Positions 14,943-23,283 of a DNA stretch of 33,014 nt are shown here, in pieces. A program made the position numbers and the translations under genes. A model generated the notes under the pieces. That model ran no database searches. It was not told the origin of the DNA and saw only the letters and a list, made by a program, of their open reading frames with translations. This DNA comes from an uncultured Rikenellaceae bacterium (GTDB lineage Bacteria > Bacteroidota > Bacteroidia > Bacteroidales > Rikenellaceae), in NCBI GenBank assembly GCA_944326945.1, contig CALVFY010000029.1:1-33014 (forward strand), given 5' to 3'. The stretch's first letter is position 1. Each line of letters begins with the position of its first letter.

Positions 14943-15523
14943 AGGGATATATCATAGCCAGCGATCAACAACTGATCGAACGGGTATTGGGAGGCGATGC
15001 GACAGCGTTCGAATATCTGTTCAATCGCTATCGCGAAGCCATGTTCCAACTCTATATGCAACGCACGGGAGGCAATCGCGACGATGCCAACGACCTGCTT
15101 CAGGAAACTTTCGTGAAAATCTACCTCAACCTGCATCGTTACAAACCCGATTACACATTCGGACAGTGGATCTACACGATCGCCCGCAATACCTTCGTGG
15201 ACTATGTCCGTAAACGCAGAGACGACCTGTCGATCGACAACGTACAGGAAAATCGCTCCTCGGCCCTGACCCCTACATCGGTCACACCCACTCCCGAAGA
15301 GAATTTCATCAATATCCAGCAACGCGCCCAACTGGAACACCATCTGGAACGCATGACTCCTCGCTACCGGCGACTGATCGAGTTGCGTTTTTTCAGGGAA
15401 TACTCCTACGAAGAGATCGCCCGCGAATTAGACCTGCCCTTAGGTACGGTCAAAACCCAGATTCACCGCGCTCGCGAACAGTTGTGCCGCTTCATCACCG
15501 AACACACAGATATTCTGCCTTAG
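14933..15523 (+). CDS. RNA polymerase sigma factor, ECF (sigma-70 family)
   Basis: This 196-residue protein has sigma region 2 (about 25-97, with DANDLLQETFVKIY and the -10 binding helix FGQWIYTIARNTFVDYVRKRR). A linker of about 35 residues follows, then region 4 (about 133-186, helix-turn-helix YSYEEIARELDLPLGTVKTQIHRARE). There are no regions 1.1 or 3, so it is the ECF type. No anti-sigma gene lies next to it. It sits between a glycosyltransferase and rsmG: the start overlaps the GT stop by 10 nt, and only two bases separate it from rsmG. It is therefore probably expressed constitutively with them. Its target promoters are unknown. Confidence 0.92.
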   Translation: MEIEGYIIASDQQLIERVLGGDATAFEYLFNRYREAMFQLYMQRTGGNRDDANDLLQETFVKIYLNLHRYKPDYTFGQWIYTIARNTFVDYVRKRRDDLSIDNVQENRSSALTPTSVTPTPEENFINIQQRAQLEHHLERMTPRYRRLIELRFFREYSYEEIARELDLPLGTVKTQIHRAREQLCRFITEHTDILP

Positions 15524-15525
15524 CC

Positions 15526-16149
15526 ATGAAACTGATCGAAAAATATTTCGCAGACGAGTTGACGCCCCTGCAAAAGGAGCAATTCACCCAACTATATCCA
15601 CTGTACGAAGAGTGGAACGCGAAGATCAATGTCGTGTCGCGCAAGGATTTCGAACAACTCTATGAAAGGCACGTTCTCCATTCGCTGGCTATAGCCCGGG
15701 TGTGTCGTTTCGCAGCAGGAGCCCGTGTTCTGGACGTGGGTTGCGGCGGAGGATTTCCTGGCATCCCTCTGGCAATTCTTTTCCCGCAAGTCCGATTCAC
15801 CCTGGCCGATTCGATCGGCAAAAAGATCACCGTCGTGCGTGGCGTGAGCGAAGCTCTCTCACTGAAAAATGTAACCCCCCTTCACGGTCGCGTCGAAAAG
15901 ATCGATGCCAGATTCGATTACGTGGTCAGTCGTGCCGTTACCCGCATGAAAGAGTTCGTCGGCTGGGTATGGAATAAAATAGAACCGGGAGAAAAAGGTT
16001 CTCTCCCGGCCGGAATTCTCTATCTGAAAGGAGGCGATCTGCAGGAAGAGTTAGCCGATACGGGAAAATCTTATAAACTGTACGATATTTCCGACTTTTT
16101 CACCGAAGAGTTCTTCGAGACGAAAAAGGTGGTCTATCTACCCCGCTGA
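15526..16149 (+). CDS. rsmG: 16S rRNA (guanine527-N7)-methyltransferase
   Basis: This 207-residue SAM-dependent methyltransferase (GidB family) modifies G527 of 16S rRNA. The N-terminal helical part with NKINVVS-like WNAKINVVSRKDFEQLYERHVLHSLA (30-55) is diagnostic. The SAM site is VLDVGCGGGFPGIPLA (68-83), followed by LADSIGKKITVV and a VVSRAV segment. The open frame runs a little upstream, but ATG 15526 gives the canonical start and lies two bases after the sigma factor stop, so it is the third gene of the operon. Length fits the family. Confidence 0.93.
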   Translation: MKLIEKYFADELTPLQKEQFTQLYPLYEEWNAKINVVSRKDFEQLYERHVLHSLAIARVCRFAAGARVLDVGCGGGFPGIPLAILFPQVRFTLADSIGKKITVVRGVSEALSLKNVTPLHGRVEKIDARFDYVVSRAVTRMKEFVGWVWNKIEPGEKGSLPAGILYLKGGDLQEELADTGKSYKLYDISDFFTEEFFETKKVVYLPR

Positions 16150-16180
16150 TCTCTCCGAATCCGATTCGTCAAGACTAAAG

Positions 16181-16810
16181 TTATTCCCGAATAGAATCGG
16201 GCGTGCCGTACATTGCCCGGTAAACATGGGTCCCCAATCGGATACCCGCACCGATACGCAACACTCCATTACATACCGCCTCGCCTCCGGAACGTCCCAC
16301 ACCCCCGCCGGTGTTGGTCAAGCCCACATCGTAACGAGCAGAGAGTTCGACAAAAGGCGCCAACAACAGAGAACATCCCAGGGCCAGTGAAACATCGAAC
16401 GTATTGAACTCATCCTTGGGCAATCGTCTGGTTACGAGAGTCCCGTCGCCGGCATCATGACACGCCTTATATCGCAGGGCAAAACCGAACTGCGGGCCCA
16501 CATCGAACGAGAATCGATTGGACGGATATATTTTCAGAAGCACAGGTACGGCCAGATAACTCGATTTGATCCATTGTCTGCCACCCAAATCAGCGCCTTG
16601 TCTCGAATAGAGAATCTCCGGCTGAATCCCCAACAACCTGAAAGCATAACGATACTCGGCAAAAGCACCCACGTAATATCCGGGGCGCATAGCAGATCCG
16701 ATATTGGTCAACCTGGAAATATTCCATCCACCCTTGATACCCCCGGTCCATTGGGCGCAAACACCGGAAACACTCGCCATGGCAAGGATCAATAAAAACA
16801 TCTTTTTCAT
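16181..16810 (-). CDS. Outer-membrane beta-barrel protein (porin/PorT-like family)
   Basis: This 209-residue protein has a signal peptide (MKKMFLLILAMASVSGVCA, cleavage before QWTGG). Alternating beta strands follow, typical of the small outer-membrane beta-barrel family of Bacteroidota (outer membrane beta-barrel domain, OMP_b-brl_2). Features include GIKGGWNISRL near the N-terminus, GYYVGAFAEYRYAF and LGIQPEILYSRQGA, and a C-terminal strand ending GAGIRLGTHV. The extra in-frame TTG at 16828 is not needed. The gene is convergent with rsmG and divergent from rpmH. The cargo or role is unknown. Confidence 0.82.
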   Translation of the reverse strand: MKKMFLLILAMASVSGVCAQWTGGIKGGWNISRLTNIGSAMRPGYYVGAFAEYRYAFRLLGIQPEILYSRQGADLGGRQWIKSSYLAVPVLLKIYPSNRFSFDVGPQFGFALRYKACHDAGDGTLVTRRLPKDEFNTFDVSLALGCSLLLAPFVELSARYDVGLTNTGGGVGRSGGEAVCNGVLRIGAGIRLGTHVYRAMYGTPDSIRE

Positions 16811-16917
16811 AACCCATACACTTTTCAATAGAACGTTTCTCTGAGAGGCATTCGTATTCAGGAAGTTGAAAAAAGTGAGCCAAACAGCTCTTCAGACTAA
16901 AAAATTGCGGGATTATT

Positions 16918-16947
16918 TTTGCAAAACCCAAAAATATTGTACCTTTG
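16918..16947 (+). promoter_or_regulatory. Promoter of rpmH
   Basis: TTTG (16918-16921) is followed after 18 bp by TACCTTTG (16940-16947), close to the Bacteroides consensus. The predicted leader to ATG 17011 is about 60 nt, long compared with other genes here. Confidence 0.7.
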
Positions 16948-17010
16948 CACTCCGTTGCGCGGTATAGGCGCAGAAGATCGATTTCAAAACGAAGATAATA
17001 AAATACGACA

Positions 17011-17166
17011 ATGAAAAGGACTTTTCAACCCTCGCAAAGAAAAAGACGGAACAAACACGGCTTCCGTGAAAGAATGTCTACCCCCAACGGACGTCGCGTA
17101 TTGGCTGCCCGTCGTGCAAAGGGCCGCAAGAAACTGACGGTTTCCGACGAAGCCCGTGCCAAGTAG
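17011..17166 (+). CDS. rpmH: Ribosomal protein bL34
   Basis: The 51-residue basic protein begins [22 protein letters not shown] and continues with [22 protein letters not shown], the signature of large-subunit protein L34. It is encoded on its own here, with its own promoter and terminator, rather than next to rnpA and dnaA as in many bacteria; no DnaA-box cluster or rnpA is seen nearby. The length is normal for the family. Confidence 0.97.
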   Translation: MKRTFQPSQRKRRNKHGFRERMSTPNGRRVLAARRAKGRKKLTVSDEARAK

Positions 17167-17190
17167 GAGTTCCCGACATAACAAGAAATA

Positions 17191-17218
17191 AAAAAGACGG
17201 TTTGTTACCGTCTTTTTT
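17191..17218 (+). terminator. Rho-independent terminator of rpmH
   Basis: AAAAAGACGGT (17191-17201) and ACCGTCTTTTT (17207-17217) form an 11-bp stem around TTGTT and end in a T-run, 25 bases after the rpmH stop. Confidence 0.9.
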
Positions 17219-17299
17219 ATTTCGTATCTTTACAGCCGCAGCAAAACTCGACCATCAACAAACAGTCGAAGCCGTTGCCGACAAACAACCGATAATACC

Positions 17300-18202
17300 A
17301 TGAATCCTCTGCGAAAACTGATCGAAAAGATAAATGGCAATGTCATCGCCCGTAATGTGGTACTGGCCATATGCGCCATTATCATCTTTCTGTTTCTGGT
17401 CTCCGTTCTGCTGAATCTCTTCACCCGCCACAACAAATACAAACAAGTCCCCGATTTTTCGGGCATGAAGATCGAAGAGGCCCGACATGCCGGTCAAAAA
17501 GCCTCGCTGCGTATCGAGATCAATGATTCACTCTATGTCCCGCTGTACGAAGGAGGAATTATTCTCGACCAGAATCCGGCGCCTGGAGCAGAAGTCAAAA
17601 GCGGTCGCCGTATTTTTGTCACGGTCAACTCGTTCCGCCAGAAAATGATAAAAATCCCCTATGTCACCGACCTTTCATTACGACAGGCAAAGAACAATCT
17701 GGAGGTGGCCGGATTGGAAATCGACCGTCTGATCTACCAGGAAGATATCGCCACGAATTACGTACTCGAAGAGCGCTACAAAAATCAGCTGATCACTCCC
17801 CAAAGCGACATCCAGGGAGAAATAGGCTCAGGGGTCACGCTCGTGGTGGGCATGAGTCCCGAAGATTCGACCACGGTAATTCCCAAAGTGGTCGGATTCC
17901 CTCTCAAGGAGGCTAAAAGCCGTTTGTGGGAAGTAGGTCTGAATATCGGCAAGGTGTCGATGGACAAAGGGATCAATGCCCTGAATGAAAATGAAGCCAG
18001 AGTATATGTACAGGAACCCGGACAGAGCCATCTGGTGACATTGGGAACTCCTGTCTCGCTGCAATTGACGCTGGAGACCAAAAAAGTGGAACAGGGGAGC
18101 ATCGCCTCGGATCGGGAGGCCAAAGAACTTATCGAAGCCCGCAAAGAGGCGGAAGAGGCTGCAGCAAAAGAGGATAAAAAACAGCAAACAATACTGCGGT
18201 GA
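17300..18202 (+). CDS. PASTA-domain membrane protein without a kinase domain
   Basis: This 300-residue protein has a short cytoplasmic N-terminus, one membrane segment (about 19-43, LAICAIIIFLFLVSVLL) and three consecutive PASTA repeats (about 48-112, 116-186 and 192-258). Each repeat opens with a V/I-P motif (KQVPDF, IKIPYV, TVIPKV). A charged tail of about 35 residues follows. PASTA domains in other bacteria bind peptidoglycan fragments or lipid II. Here no kinase or transpeptidase domain is attached, so a cell-wall sensing or scaffold role is only inferred. Its TGA overlaps the GTG of rluD (GTGA, 18199-18202), implying coupled translation; the PASTA-rluD pair recurs in Bacteroidota. A weak TATCTTTA at 17225-17232 may be its promoter. 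Confidence 0.88.
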   Translation: MNPLRKLIEKINGNVIARNVVLAICAIIIFLFLVSVLLNLFTRHNKYKQVPDFSGMKIEEARHAGQKASLRIEINDSLYVPLYEGGIILDQNPAPGAEVKSGRRIFVTVNSFRQKMIKIPYVTDLSLRQAKNNLEVAGLEIDRLIYQEDIATNYVLEERYKNQLITPQSDIQGEIGSGVTLVVGMSPEDSTTVIPKVVGFPLKEAKSRLWEVGLNIGKVSMDKGINALNENEARVYVQEPGQSHLVTLGTPVSLQLTLETKKVEQGSIASDREAKELIEARKEAEEAAAKEDKKQQTILR

Positions 18203-19266
18203 CAAACGAAACGGATGACGATTTCTTGACCGAAGCGGAAGAGGACGGCCAGCAGGACGAACTTTTCGAACATTTCGCGCTCACGGTGGACAAGGGACAG
18301 ACGATGTTGCGCATCGACAAGTTCCTGACTAACCGTATGGAAGGGTGTTCTCGCAACCGCATTCAGGCTGCGGCCGACAGTGGCAGTATTCTGGTCAACG
18401 GCACCGCCGTAAAGGCAAGTTACAAAGTCAAACCGCTTGACCGCATCTCGATCGTGATGCCCTACCCGCGTCGCGAAACGGAGATCATCCCCGAAAATAT
18501 TTCGCTCGATATTCCTTACGAGGACGACGATCTGCTGATCGTAAACAAACCGGCCGGGATGGTAGTGCATCCGGGTCATGGCAACTGGTCGGGCACGCTG
18601 GTCAATGCACTGGCCTGGCATCTGAGAGAACTTCCGATGTTCAACGAAGGAGATATGCGTGCCGGATTGGTACACCGTATCGACAAAAATACTTCGGGGC
18701 TGCTGGTGATCGCTAAAAATGAACGGACACACGTACGGCTGGCCAAACAGTTTTTCGATCATACGATCACGCGACGTTATCTGGCGCTGGTGTGGGGCAA
18801 TTTCGAAGAGGACGAAGGAAAAATCGAGGGGAACATCGGACGAAGTGTACGCGACCGGCTTAAAATGGCTGTCTTCCCGGATGGCAGTGCGGGGAAACAT
18901 GCCGTCACTCATTACCGGGTGGTAAAACGCTACGGATATGTCACACTGGTGGAGTGTCGTCTGGAGACGGGGCGCACCCATCAGATCCGAGTACATATGG
19001 AATATATCGGCCATCCTCTGTTCAACGACGAACGGTACGGAGGCGATCGCATTCTGAAAGGGACCACTTTCAGTAAATACCGTCAATTCGTAGAGAATTG
19101 TTTCGCACTGATGCCGCGTCATGCACTCCACGCCCGCAGTCTGGGATTCATTCATCCGGGTACAGGGAAAGAGGTCCATTTCGAAAGTGATCTACCGGCT
19201 GACATGCAAGCCGTACTGGAAAGATGGGACAATTATGCGGCTCACCGCATGATGGAAAAGGAGTAG
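18199..19266 (+). CDS. rluD: RluD-family 23S rRNA pseudouridine synthase
   Basis: This 355-residue enzyme converts specific uridines in 23S rRNA helix 69 (E. coli U1911, U1915, U1917) to pseudouridine, by analogy with RluD. It has an N-terminal S4 RNA-binding domain (about 36-95, LRIDKFLTNRMEG...RNRIQ). The catalytic domain has the signature GLVHRIDKNTSGLLVIAK with Asp162, followed by RYLALVWG and GRTHQIRVHMEYIGHPL. The start codon is GTG overlapping the PASTA stop. An acidic stretch of about 25 residues precedes the S4 domain. Exact target uridines could differ within the RluA/C/D family. Confidence 0.9.
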   Translation: MTNETDDDFLTEAEEDGQQDELFEHFALTVDKGQTMLRIDKFLTNRMEGCSRNRIQAAADSGSILVNGTAVKASYKVKPLDRISIVMPYPRRETEIIPENISLDIPYEDDDLLIVNKPAGMVVHPGHGNWSGTLVNALAWHLRELPMFNEGDMRAGLVHRIDKNTSGLLVIAKNERTHVRLAKQFFDHTITRRYLALVWGNFEEDEGKIEGNIGRSVRDRLKMAVFPDGSAGKHAVTHYRVVKRYGYVTLVECRLETGRTHQIRVHMEYIGHPLFNDERYGGDRILKGTTFSKYRQFVENCFALMPRHALHARSLGFIHPGTGKEVHFESDLPADMQAVLERWDNYAAHRMMEKE

Positions 19267-19361
19267 ACAAACCGACACGAAATGTGTACCCTCCACGATC
19301 AGAGCGACCCGACTGTCAAAAATTTCCTCTCCTCTGCCACTTCATTTCTAACACCGATATC

Positions 19362-19814
19362 ATGCAAACGACCAGCCGAACCTTTACCATCATCAAACCC
19401 AATGCCGTAGCAGCCGGAGCTACGGGAAACATTCTCGATCGTCTGATCTCAAACGGGTTCCGTATCCGGGCCCTGAAAATGGATTTTCTGGATCGCAACC
19501 GGGCCGCCCGATTCTATGCCGTACACCGGGGCAAACCTTTCTTCGAACCTCTCCTCCGATTCATGACCTCGGGAGCCATAGTCGTTGCCGTATTGGAAAG
19601 GGAGGGAGAGGATGCCGTGGAGGCCCTTCGGACCCTGGTCGGAGCCACAGATCCCGCGCTGGCAGCCCCCGGTACGATTCGCCATGAATTCGGGGAGAGC
19701 GTCACCCGCAATGCAATCCATGCCTCGGACTCTCCCGAAAATGCCCGTAAGGAGTGGAGTCACTTCTTCTCGGACGACCAGATCGTGGAGGTCGATTACC
19801 AGCCCTCGATATAA
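19362..19814 (+). CDS. ndk: Nucleoside diphosphate kinase
   Basis: This 150-residue enzyme transfers the gamma-phosphate between nucleoside di- and triphosphates through a phosphohistidine. Motifs are RTFTIIKPNAV (6-16, with Lys12; the usual KPDAV has Asp, here Asn), KPFFEPLLRFMTSGAIVVAVLE and the active-site RNAIHASDS with His120. ATG 19362 gives the canonical N-terminus; an open frame reaching back to 19224 overlaps rluD and is not needed. It is 95 bp downstream of rluD on the same strand and ends six bases before the convergent aminotransferase. Confidence 0.94.
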   Translation: MQTTSRTFTIIKPNAVAAGATGNILDRLISNGFRIRALKMDFLDRNRAARFYAVHRGKPFFEPLLRFMTSGAIVVAVLEREGEDAVEALRTLVGATDPALAAPGTIRHEFGESVTRNAIHASDSPENARKEWSHFFSDDQIVEVDYQPSI

Positions 19815-19820
19815 CCTTCT

Positions 19821-21020
19821 TTATAATTGTTCTTGCACCCGGTCGAGCACCTCGAGTACAATACGGGCACTGTCGCGCACCTGTTCCTCCGTGATGATCA
19901 GCGGAGGGGCAATCCGGAAAGCCGTGTCGCAGAAAAGGAACCAGTCGGTCATGATACCCGCCTCCTTCAGCCCATGCGTCACCCGTTCGCGGAGTGCCGC
20001 ATCCCCCAATTCCACGGCCATGATCAATCCGCTGCGCCGGATCTCCCGAACCAGAGGATGCACTCCGACCAACTCTTCGTAAAGAGCGCCCTTTGTCTCG
20101 ACCTGCTCCACCATCCGGTGCGAAAGCAGATATTCGAGTGAAGCCAGCCCCGCCGCACAGCAGACCGGATGACCTCCGAAGGTGGTGATATGTCCCAACA
20201 CGGGATTGGTCTTGAACGAATCCATGATCTCCGTCGAGGAGATAAATCCCCCCAGAGGCATGCCTCCACCGAAAGCCTTGGCCAGACAAAGAATATCGGG
20301 CACCACACCGTATTTCTGCAAGGCGAACAGGGCTCCCGTACGCCCCAGGCCGGTCTGTATCTCATCGAAAATCAACAGTGCGCCTACCTCCGTACAACGG
20401 GCCCGCAACGCCTGCAAATACCCCTCGGGAGGGATCCTCACGCCTCCCTCGCCCTGCACTGGCTCGATCAGCACGCAAGCCGTACGGCGGGTAATCTGCG
20501 AAAGATCCTCCGTCTCGCCGAAACGGATATGACGTACCCCCGGGACCAACGGCCGGAACGAATTCTTGAACTCTTCGCCGCCCATGACGCTCAACGCTCC
20601 GTGGGTGGAACCGTGATAGGCATTCCGGAAAGCCACGATCTCCCGGCGCCCCGTATAACGTTTGGCCAGTTTGAGTGCCCCCTCGATCGCCTCGCTGCCG
20701 GAATTGACAAAATAGACCGAACCCAGCGGATCGGGCAACAACGAAGCGATCCGGGCGGCATAGCGCACCTGAGGCGATTCGACAATCTCCCCATAGACCA
20801 TAATATGCATATAGTCGGCGGCCTGCTGCTGTACGGCTCGTACCACATCGGGATTGGAATGCCCCACATTGCTGACCGAAACGCCCGAAATCAGATCGTA
20901 CCAGCGACGACCATCCGGACCGTAAAGGAAAACCCCCTCGGCACGTGCCACCTCGATCATCAGCGGATCGTCCGAAGTCTGTCCCACATGTTCCAAAAAC
21001 TGTTTTCTAAGTATCGTCAT
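19821..21020 (-). CDS. Class III PLP-dependent aminotransferase (aspartate aminotransferase family)
   Basis: This 399-residue enzyme belongs to the omega/acetylornithine-type class III transaminases. Landmarks are NSGSEAIEGALKLAK (106-120, cofactor phosphate), AYHGSTHGALS, the cofactor-binding LLIFDEIQTGLGRTG with Asp219, and the Schiff-base Lys248 in LCLAKAFGGGMPLGG. C-terminally FRIAPPLIITEEQV is typical. Substrate cannot be read from sequence: ornithine, acetylornithine or another omega-amino donor are possible, and no arginine-synthesis genes adjoin it. It is the last gene of the cvpA-rsgA-trmH run, 12 bp after trmH, so it is probably co-transcribed with RNA-metabolism genes. Confidence 0.87.
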   Translation of the reverse strand: MTILRKQFLEHVGQTSDDPLMIEVARAEGVFLYGPDGRRWYDLISGVSVSNVGHSNPDVVRAVQQQAADYMHIMVYGEIVESPQVRYAARIASLLPDPLGSVYFVNSGSEAIEGALKLAKRYTGRREIVAFRNAYHGSTHGALSVMGGEEFKNSFRPLVPGVRHIRFGETEDLSQITRRTACVLIEPVQGEGGVRIPPEGYLQALRARCTEVGALLIFDEIQTGLGRTGALFALQKYGVVPDILCLAKAFGGGMPLGGFISSTEIMDSFKTNPVLGHITTFGGHPVCCAAGLASLEYLLSHRMVEQVETKGALYEELVGVHPLVREIRRSGLIMAVELGDAALRERVTHGLKEAGIMTDWFLFCDTAFRIAPPLIITEEQVRDSARIVLEVLDRVQEQL

Positions 21021-21032
21021 TTTTTAGTCGGA

Positions 21033-21782
21033 TTATTCGTTATTTTCAGCACGAAATCGCAGCAGAATCCTTTCCGAATCGCGCACAGAGGCCATCATCC
21101 ACCGGAAAAGCAGCTCCGCACGATCTCGTTCCCCGATCCTCCATTCCACTCCGCACGAACGGATCCTCCGGGTCAGCACATGAAGCAATACGGCTGCCGA
21201 AGCCGATACGTTCAGACTCTCCACAAAACCGCACATGGGTATCTGCACGAATTCGTCGGCCGACTCGATCACCTCCTGACTGATTCCGTCGTGCTCCGTA
21301 CCGAAAACGAGCGCCAACGGCCCCCGTTCCACATCGAGTGTCTCGGGAGTGTGATCTCCCGCGTGAGGCGTAGTGGCCACAATACGGTATCCGCAGCGAC
21401 GCAGGTCGGCCAGCGCCTCGGCCGTCGAGGCATGACGATGCAGGTCGAGCCACTGATCGGTTCCCCGCACAATACGCGTATTGGGACGAAACTTGCAGAG
21501 ATTCTCCACCGTGTGCACATCCTGCAAACCGAACGCCTCGGCACTGCGCAACAGGGCACTGGCATTCTGAGGATGAAACGTATTCTCGGTACAGAATGTA
21601 ATATAACGGGTCCGCATGGCCGCCACCCGACGAAGAGCCTCCTCCCGTTCGGGCATCATAAACCCGGACAGGTAGCCGATTCGCTCCTCGTACCACTCCT
21701 GAGGACGACCTGCCCAACGCTGTGGATCGCTCTTGGGAAGAGACGGATCCAACGGAATATTATCATTTACGGTATTTCTCAT
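21033..21782 (-). CDS. trmH: TrmH/SpoU-family RNA 2'-O-methyltransferase
   Basis: This 249-residue SPOUT methyltransferase has the three family motifs: ENTFHPQNASALLRSAEAFG (motif 1), LALVFGTEHDGIS (motif 2) and IPMCGFVESLNVSASAAVLL (motif 3). It resembles TrmH, which methylates Gm18 in tRNAs, more than RlmB, because motif 3 reads SLNVS-A and there is no L30e-like N-terminal domain. The C-terminal helical extension resembles that of TrmH. Its ATG (21782) overlaps the rsgA end by 20 nt. The assignment to TrmH rather than another SpoU enzyme is likely but not proven. Confidence 0.85.
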   Translation of the reverse strand: MRNTVNDNIPLDPSLPKSDPQRWAGRPQEWYEERIGYLSGFMMPEREEALRRVAAMRTRYITFCTENTFHPQNASALLRSAEAFGLQDVHTVENLCKFRPNTRIVRGTDQWLDLHRHASTAEALADLRRCGYRIVATTPHAGDHTPETLDVERGPLALVFGTEHDGISQEVIESADEFVQIPMCGFVESLNVSASAAVLLHVLTRRIRSCGVEWRIGERDRAELLFRWMMASVRDSERILLRFRAENNE

Positions 21783-22692
21783 CTTCGTCGAGCATCTTCA
21801 GATAACTTTCATATCGATGGAGGGCAATCCCTCCCTTCTGCACGGCCTCCTGCACGGCACAACCCGGCTCATGGACATGCGTGCAATTATAGTATTGACA
21901 ATCCGGAGCAAAACGCATCAGATCGGGGAAATACCGGGCCAATTCGTCGGCCCCGATGTCGATCAGACCAAATCCCTTGATTCCCGGAGTGTCGATCAGA
22001 TAACCGCCTCCCGTGAGGGGATACATCTGCGAAAAGGTCGTGGTATGCTTCCCCTTGTGATGGTATTCGGAAACCTCTCCCGTACGGACATCCGCCTCCG
22101 GTTCCAGTGCCGCCACAAGGGTCGATTTACCCACTCCGGAATTACCCGACAGGAGCGTCGTGCGGCCAACCAGCAATTCACGCAATTCCCCCACCCCTTC
22201 ACCGCCCGCAGCAGACAATGTCAGCACATGATATCCCGCCAGACAGTAGGTCTCCAGAAACTCCTCCAGCTCCTGCGGCCGGGTACGTGCCAGGTCGATT
22301 TTGTTCAGCAGGATCGTCGCCGGAATCCGGTAGGCCTCGCAAGTGACCAGGAAACGATCGATAAACTCGTAATTGGTCGCAGGCGAGAAGAGCGACACCA
22401 CCAGAAAGGCCTGGTCGATGTTGGCTGCAATGATATGGGATTCTTTCGAGAGGTTTGGCGAACGACGAATGATGTAATTACTCCGAGGTCTGATATCGGT
22501 AATCACCGCCCCTCCCCGGGCATCGAACGTGTAATCGACCCTGTCTCCGACCACCACGGGACTGGTGGAACGGGCCCCTCTCAGACGCAACTTTCCCCGG
22601 ATACGGGCTTCGATCCACTCTCCGGAATCACTCCGCAACCGGTACCAACTGCCGGTACTCTGCACCACTGTCGCCGTATATTCCTGTATCAT
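21763..22692 (-). CDS. rsgA: Ribosome small-subunit-dependent GTPase A
   Basis: This 309-residue circularly permuted GTPase assists late 30S assembly. The N-terminal OB domain (about 1-70) is followed by the permuted G motifs G4 (NKID, 130-133), G1 (GNSGVGKS, 183-190) and G3 (DTPG, 234-237). A zinc motif C265-x4-C270-x-H272-x5-C278 is complete. Length is normal. It lies 9 bp downstream of cvpA and overlaps trmH by 20 nt, so the three are likely one transcript. Confidence 0.95.
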   Translation of the reverse strand: MIQEYTATVVQSTGSWYRLRSDSGEWIEARIRGKLRLRGARSTSPVVVGDRVDYTFDARGGAVITDIRPRSNYIIRRSPNLSKESHIIAANIDQAFLVVSLFSPATNYEFIDRFLVTCEAYRIPATILLNKIDLARTRPQELEEFLETYCLAGYHVLTLSAAGGEGVGELRELLVGRTTLLSGNSGVGKSTLVAALEPEADVRTGEVSEYHHKGKHTTTFSQMYPLTGGGYLIDTPGIKGFGLIDIGADELARYFPDLMRFAPDCQYYNCTHVHEPGCAVQEAVQKGGIALHRYESYLKMLDEDEKYRK

Positions 22693-22701
22693 ATTCTCCT
22701 C

Positions 22702-23211
22702 CTATTGAGCCTCGTCCGGCGAAATATCCAGCAGTTTGTCCTGCACGAAATCCACATAGGGAAAAACATAGGCACTCATTCCCTTGACAGGGACATACAA
22801 CTTCGAACGACCAATGGCCTCCTTCGACACCCATCCATGCCGGTTGTTCAAATAATCAAACCCGCAAAGCAGCACACTCAATATCAATGCCATTTTCAGC
22901 CCTCCGAGCACCACCCCCCCCACCGTATCGAACATTCCCAATCCGGTAATCTTAAACAAACCGCGGGCCAATCGTCCGACCAATCCGATCACGATCAATA
23001 CGCCGGCAACGATCACGATGAACCCGACCACCGCAGCCAGCGACGGTTCCAGTTTCAACATCAGTCCCAATGTCCGTCCGTAACGGAAAGCGAGCCATAC
23101 TCCGATCAGCAATCCGACAATACCCCCCAACTGCAAAATCACCCCTTCGGTATAACCTTTGTAGAGAGCCCACAACAGAGGAACAGCGATCACTACATCC
23201 AACCAACTCAT
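22702..23211 (-). CDS. CvpA family membrane protein
   Basis: This 169-residue protein has four hydrophobic segments (about 4-20, 28-46, 60-82 and 97-116) with the CvpA-like opening MSWLDVVIAVPLLWALYKGYTEG. A glycine-rich turn GMFDTVGGVVLGGLK and a soluble C-terminal tail follow. CvpA is linked in E. coli to colicin V production and envelope integrity; its biochemical function is unclear. It is first in the minus-strand run with rsgA, trmH and the aminotransferase, and divergent from the GH2 gene. Confidence 0.84.
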   Translation of the reverse strand: MSWLDVVIAVPLLWALYKGYTEGVILQLGGIVGLLIGVWLAFRYGRTLGLMLKLEPSLAAVVGFIVIVAGVLIVIGLVGRLARGLFKITGLGMFDTVGGVVLGGLKMALILSVLLCGFDYLNNRHGWVSKEAIGRSKLYVPVKGMSAYVFPYVDFVQDKLLDISPDEAQ

Positions 23212-23255
23212 ACGATTTATTTTGCACGAAGATACGGATTAATTTCGTTTATTCT

Positions 23256-23263
23256 TACCTTTG
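23256..23263 (+). promoter_or_regulatory. -7 promoter element of the GH2 gene
   Basis: TACCTTTG matches TAnnTTTG, 20 bases upstream of ATG 23284. No convincing TTTG lies 19-21 bp before it. Confidence 0.5.
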
Positions 23264-23283
23264 TAAAGTAAAAATGCGAGCCT

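Noticed and set aside
16829..17300. Replication origin near rpmH
   Set aside because: rpmH sometimes marks oriC, but no TTATCCACA-type boxes, dnaA or rnpA were noticed; the interval is explained by promoter and terminator.
17785..19179. Minus-strand open frame of 464 codons
   Set aside because: It is antisense to the PASTA and rluD genes, which are strongly supported; there is no recognisable domain in it.
20169..21980. Long plus-strand open frame of 603 codons
   Set aside because: It is antisense to the aminotransferase and trmH genes, which carry strong family motifs. Its His/Arg/Gln-rich composition is typical of a shadow frame.
21733..23271. Plus-strand open frame of 512 codons
   Set aside because: It lies antisense to rsgA and cvpA, both with clear motifs, and has shadow-like composition.
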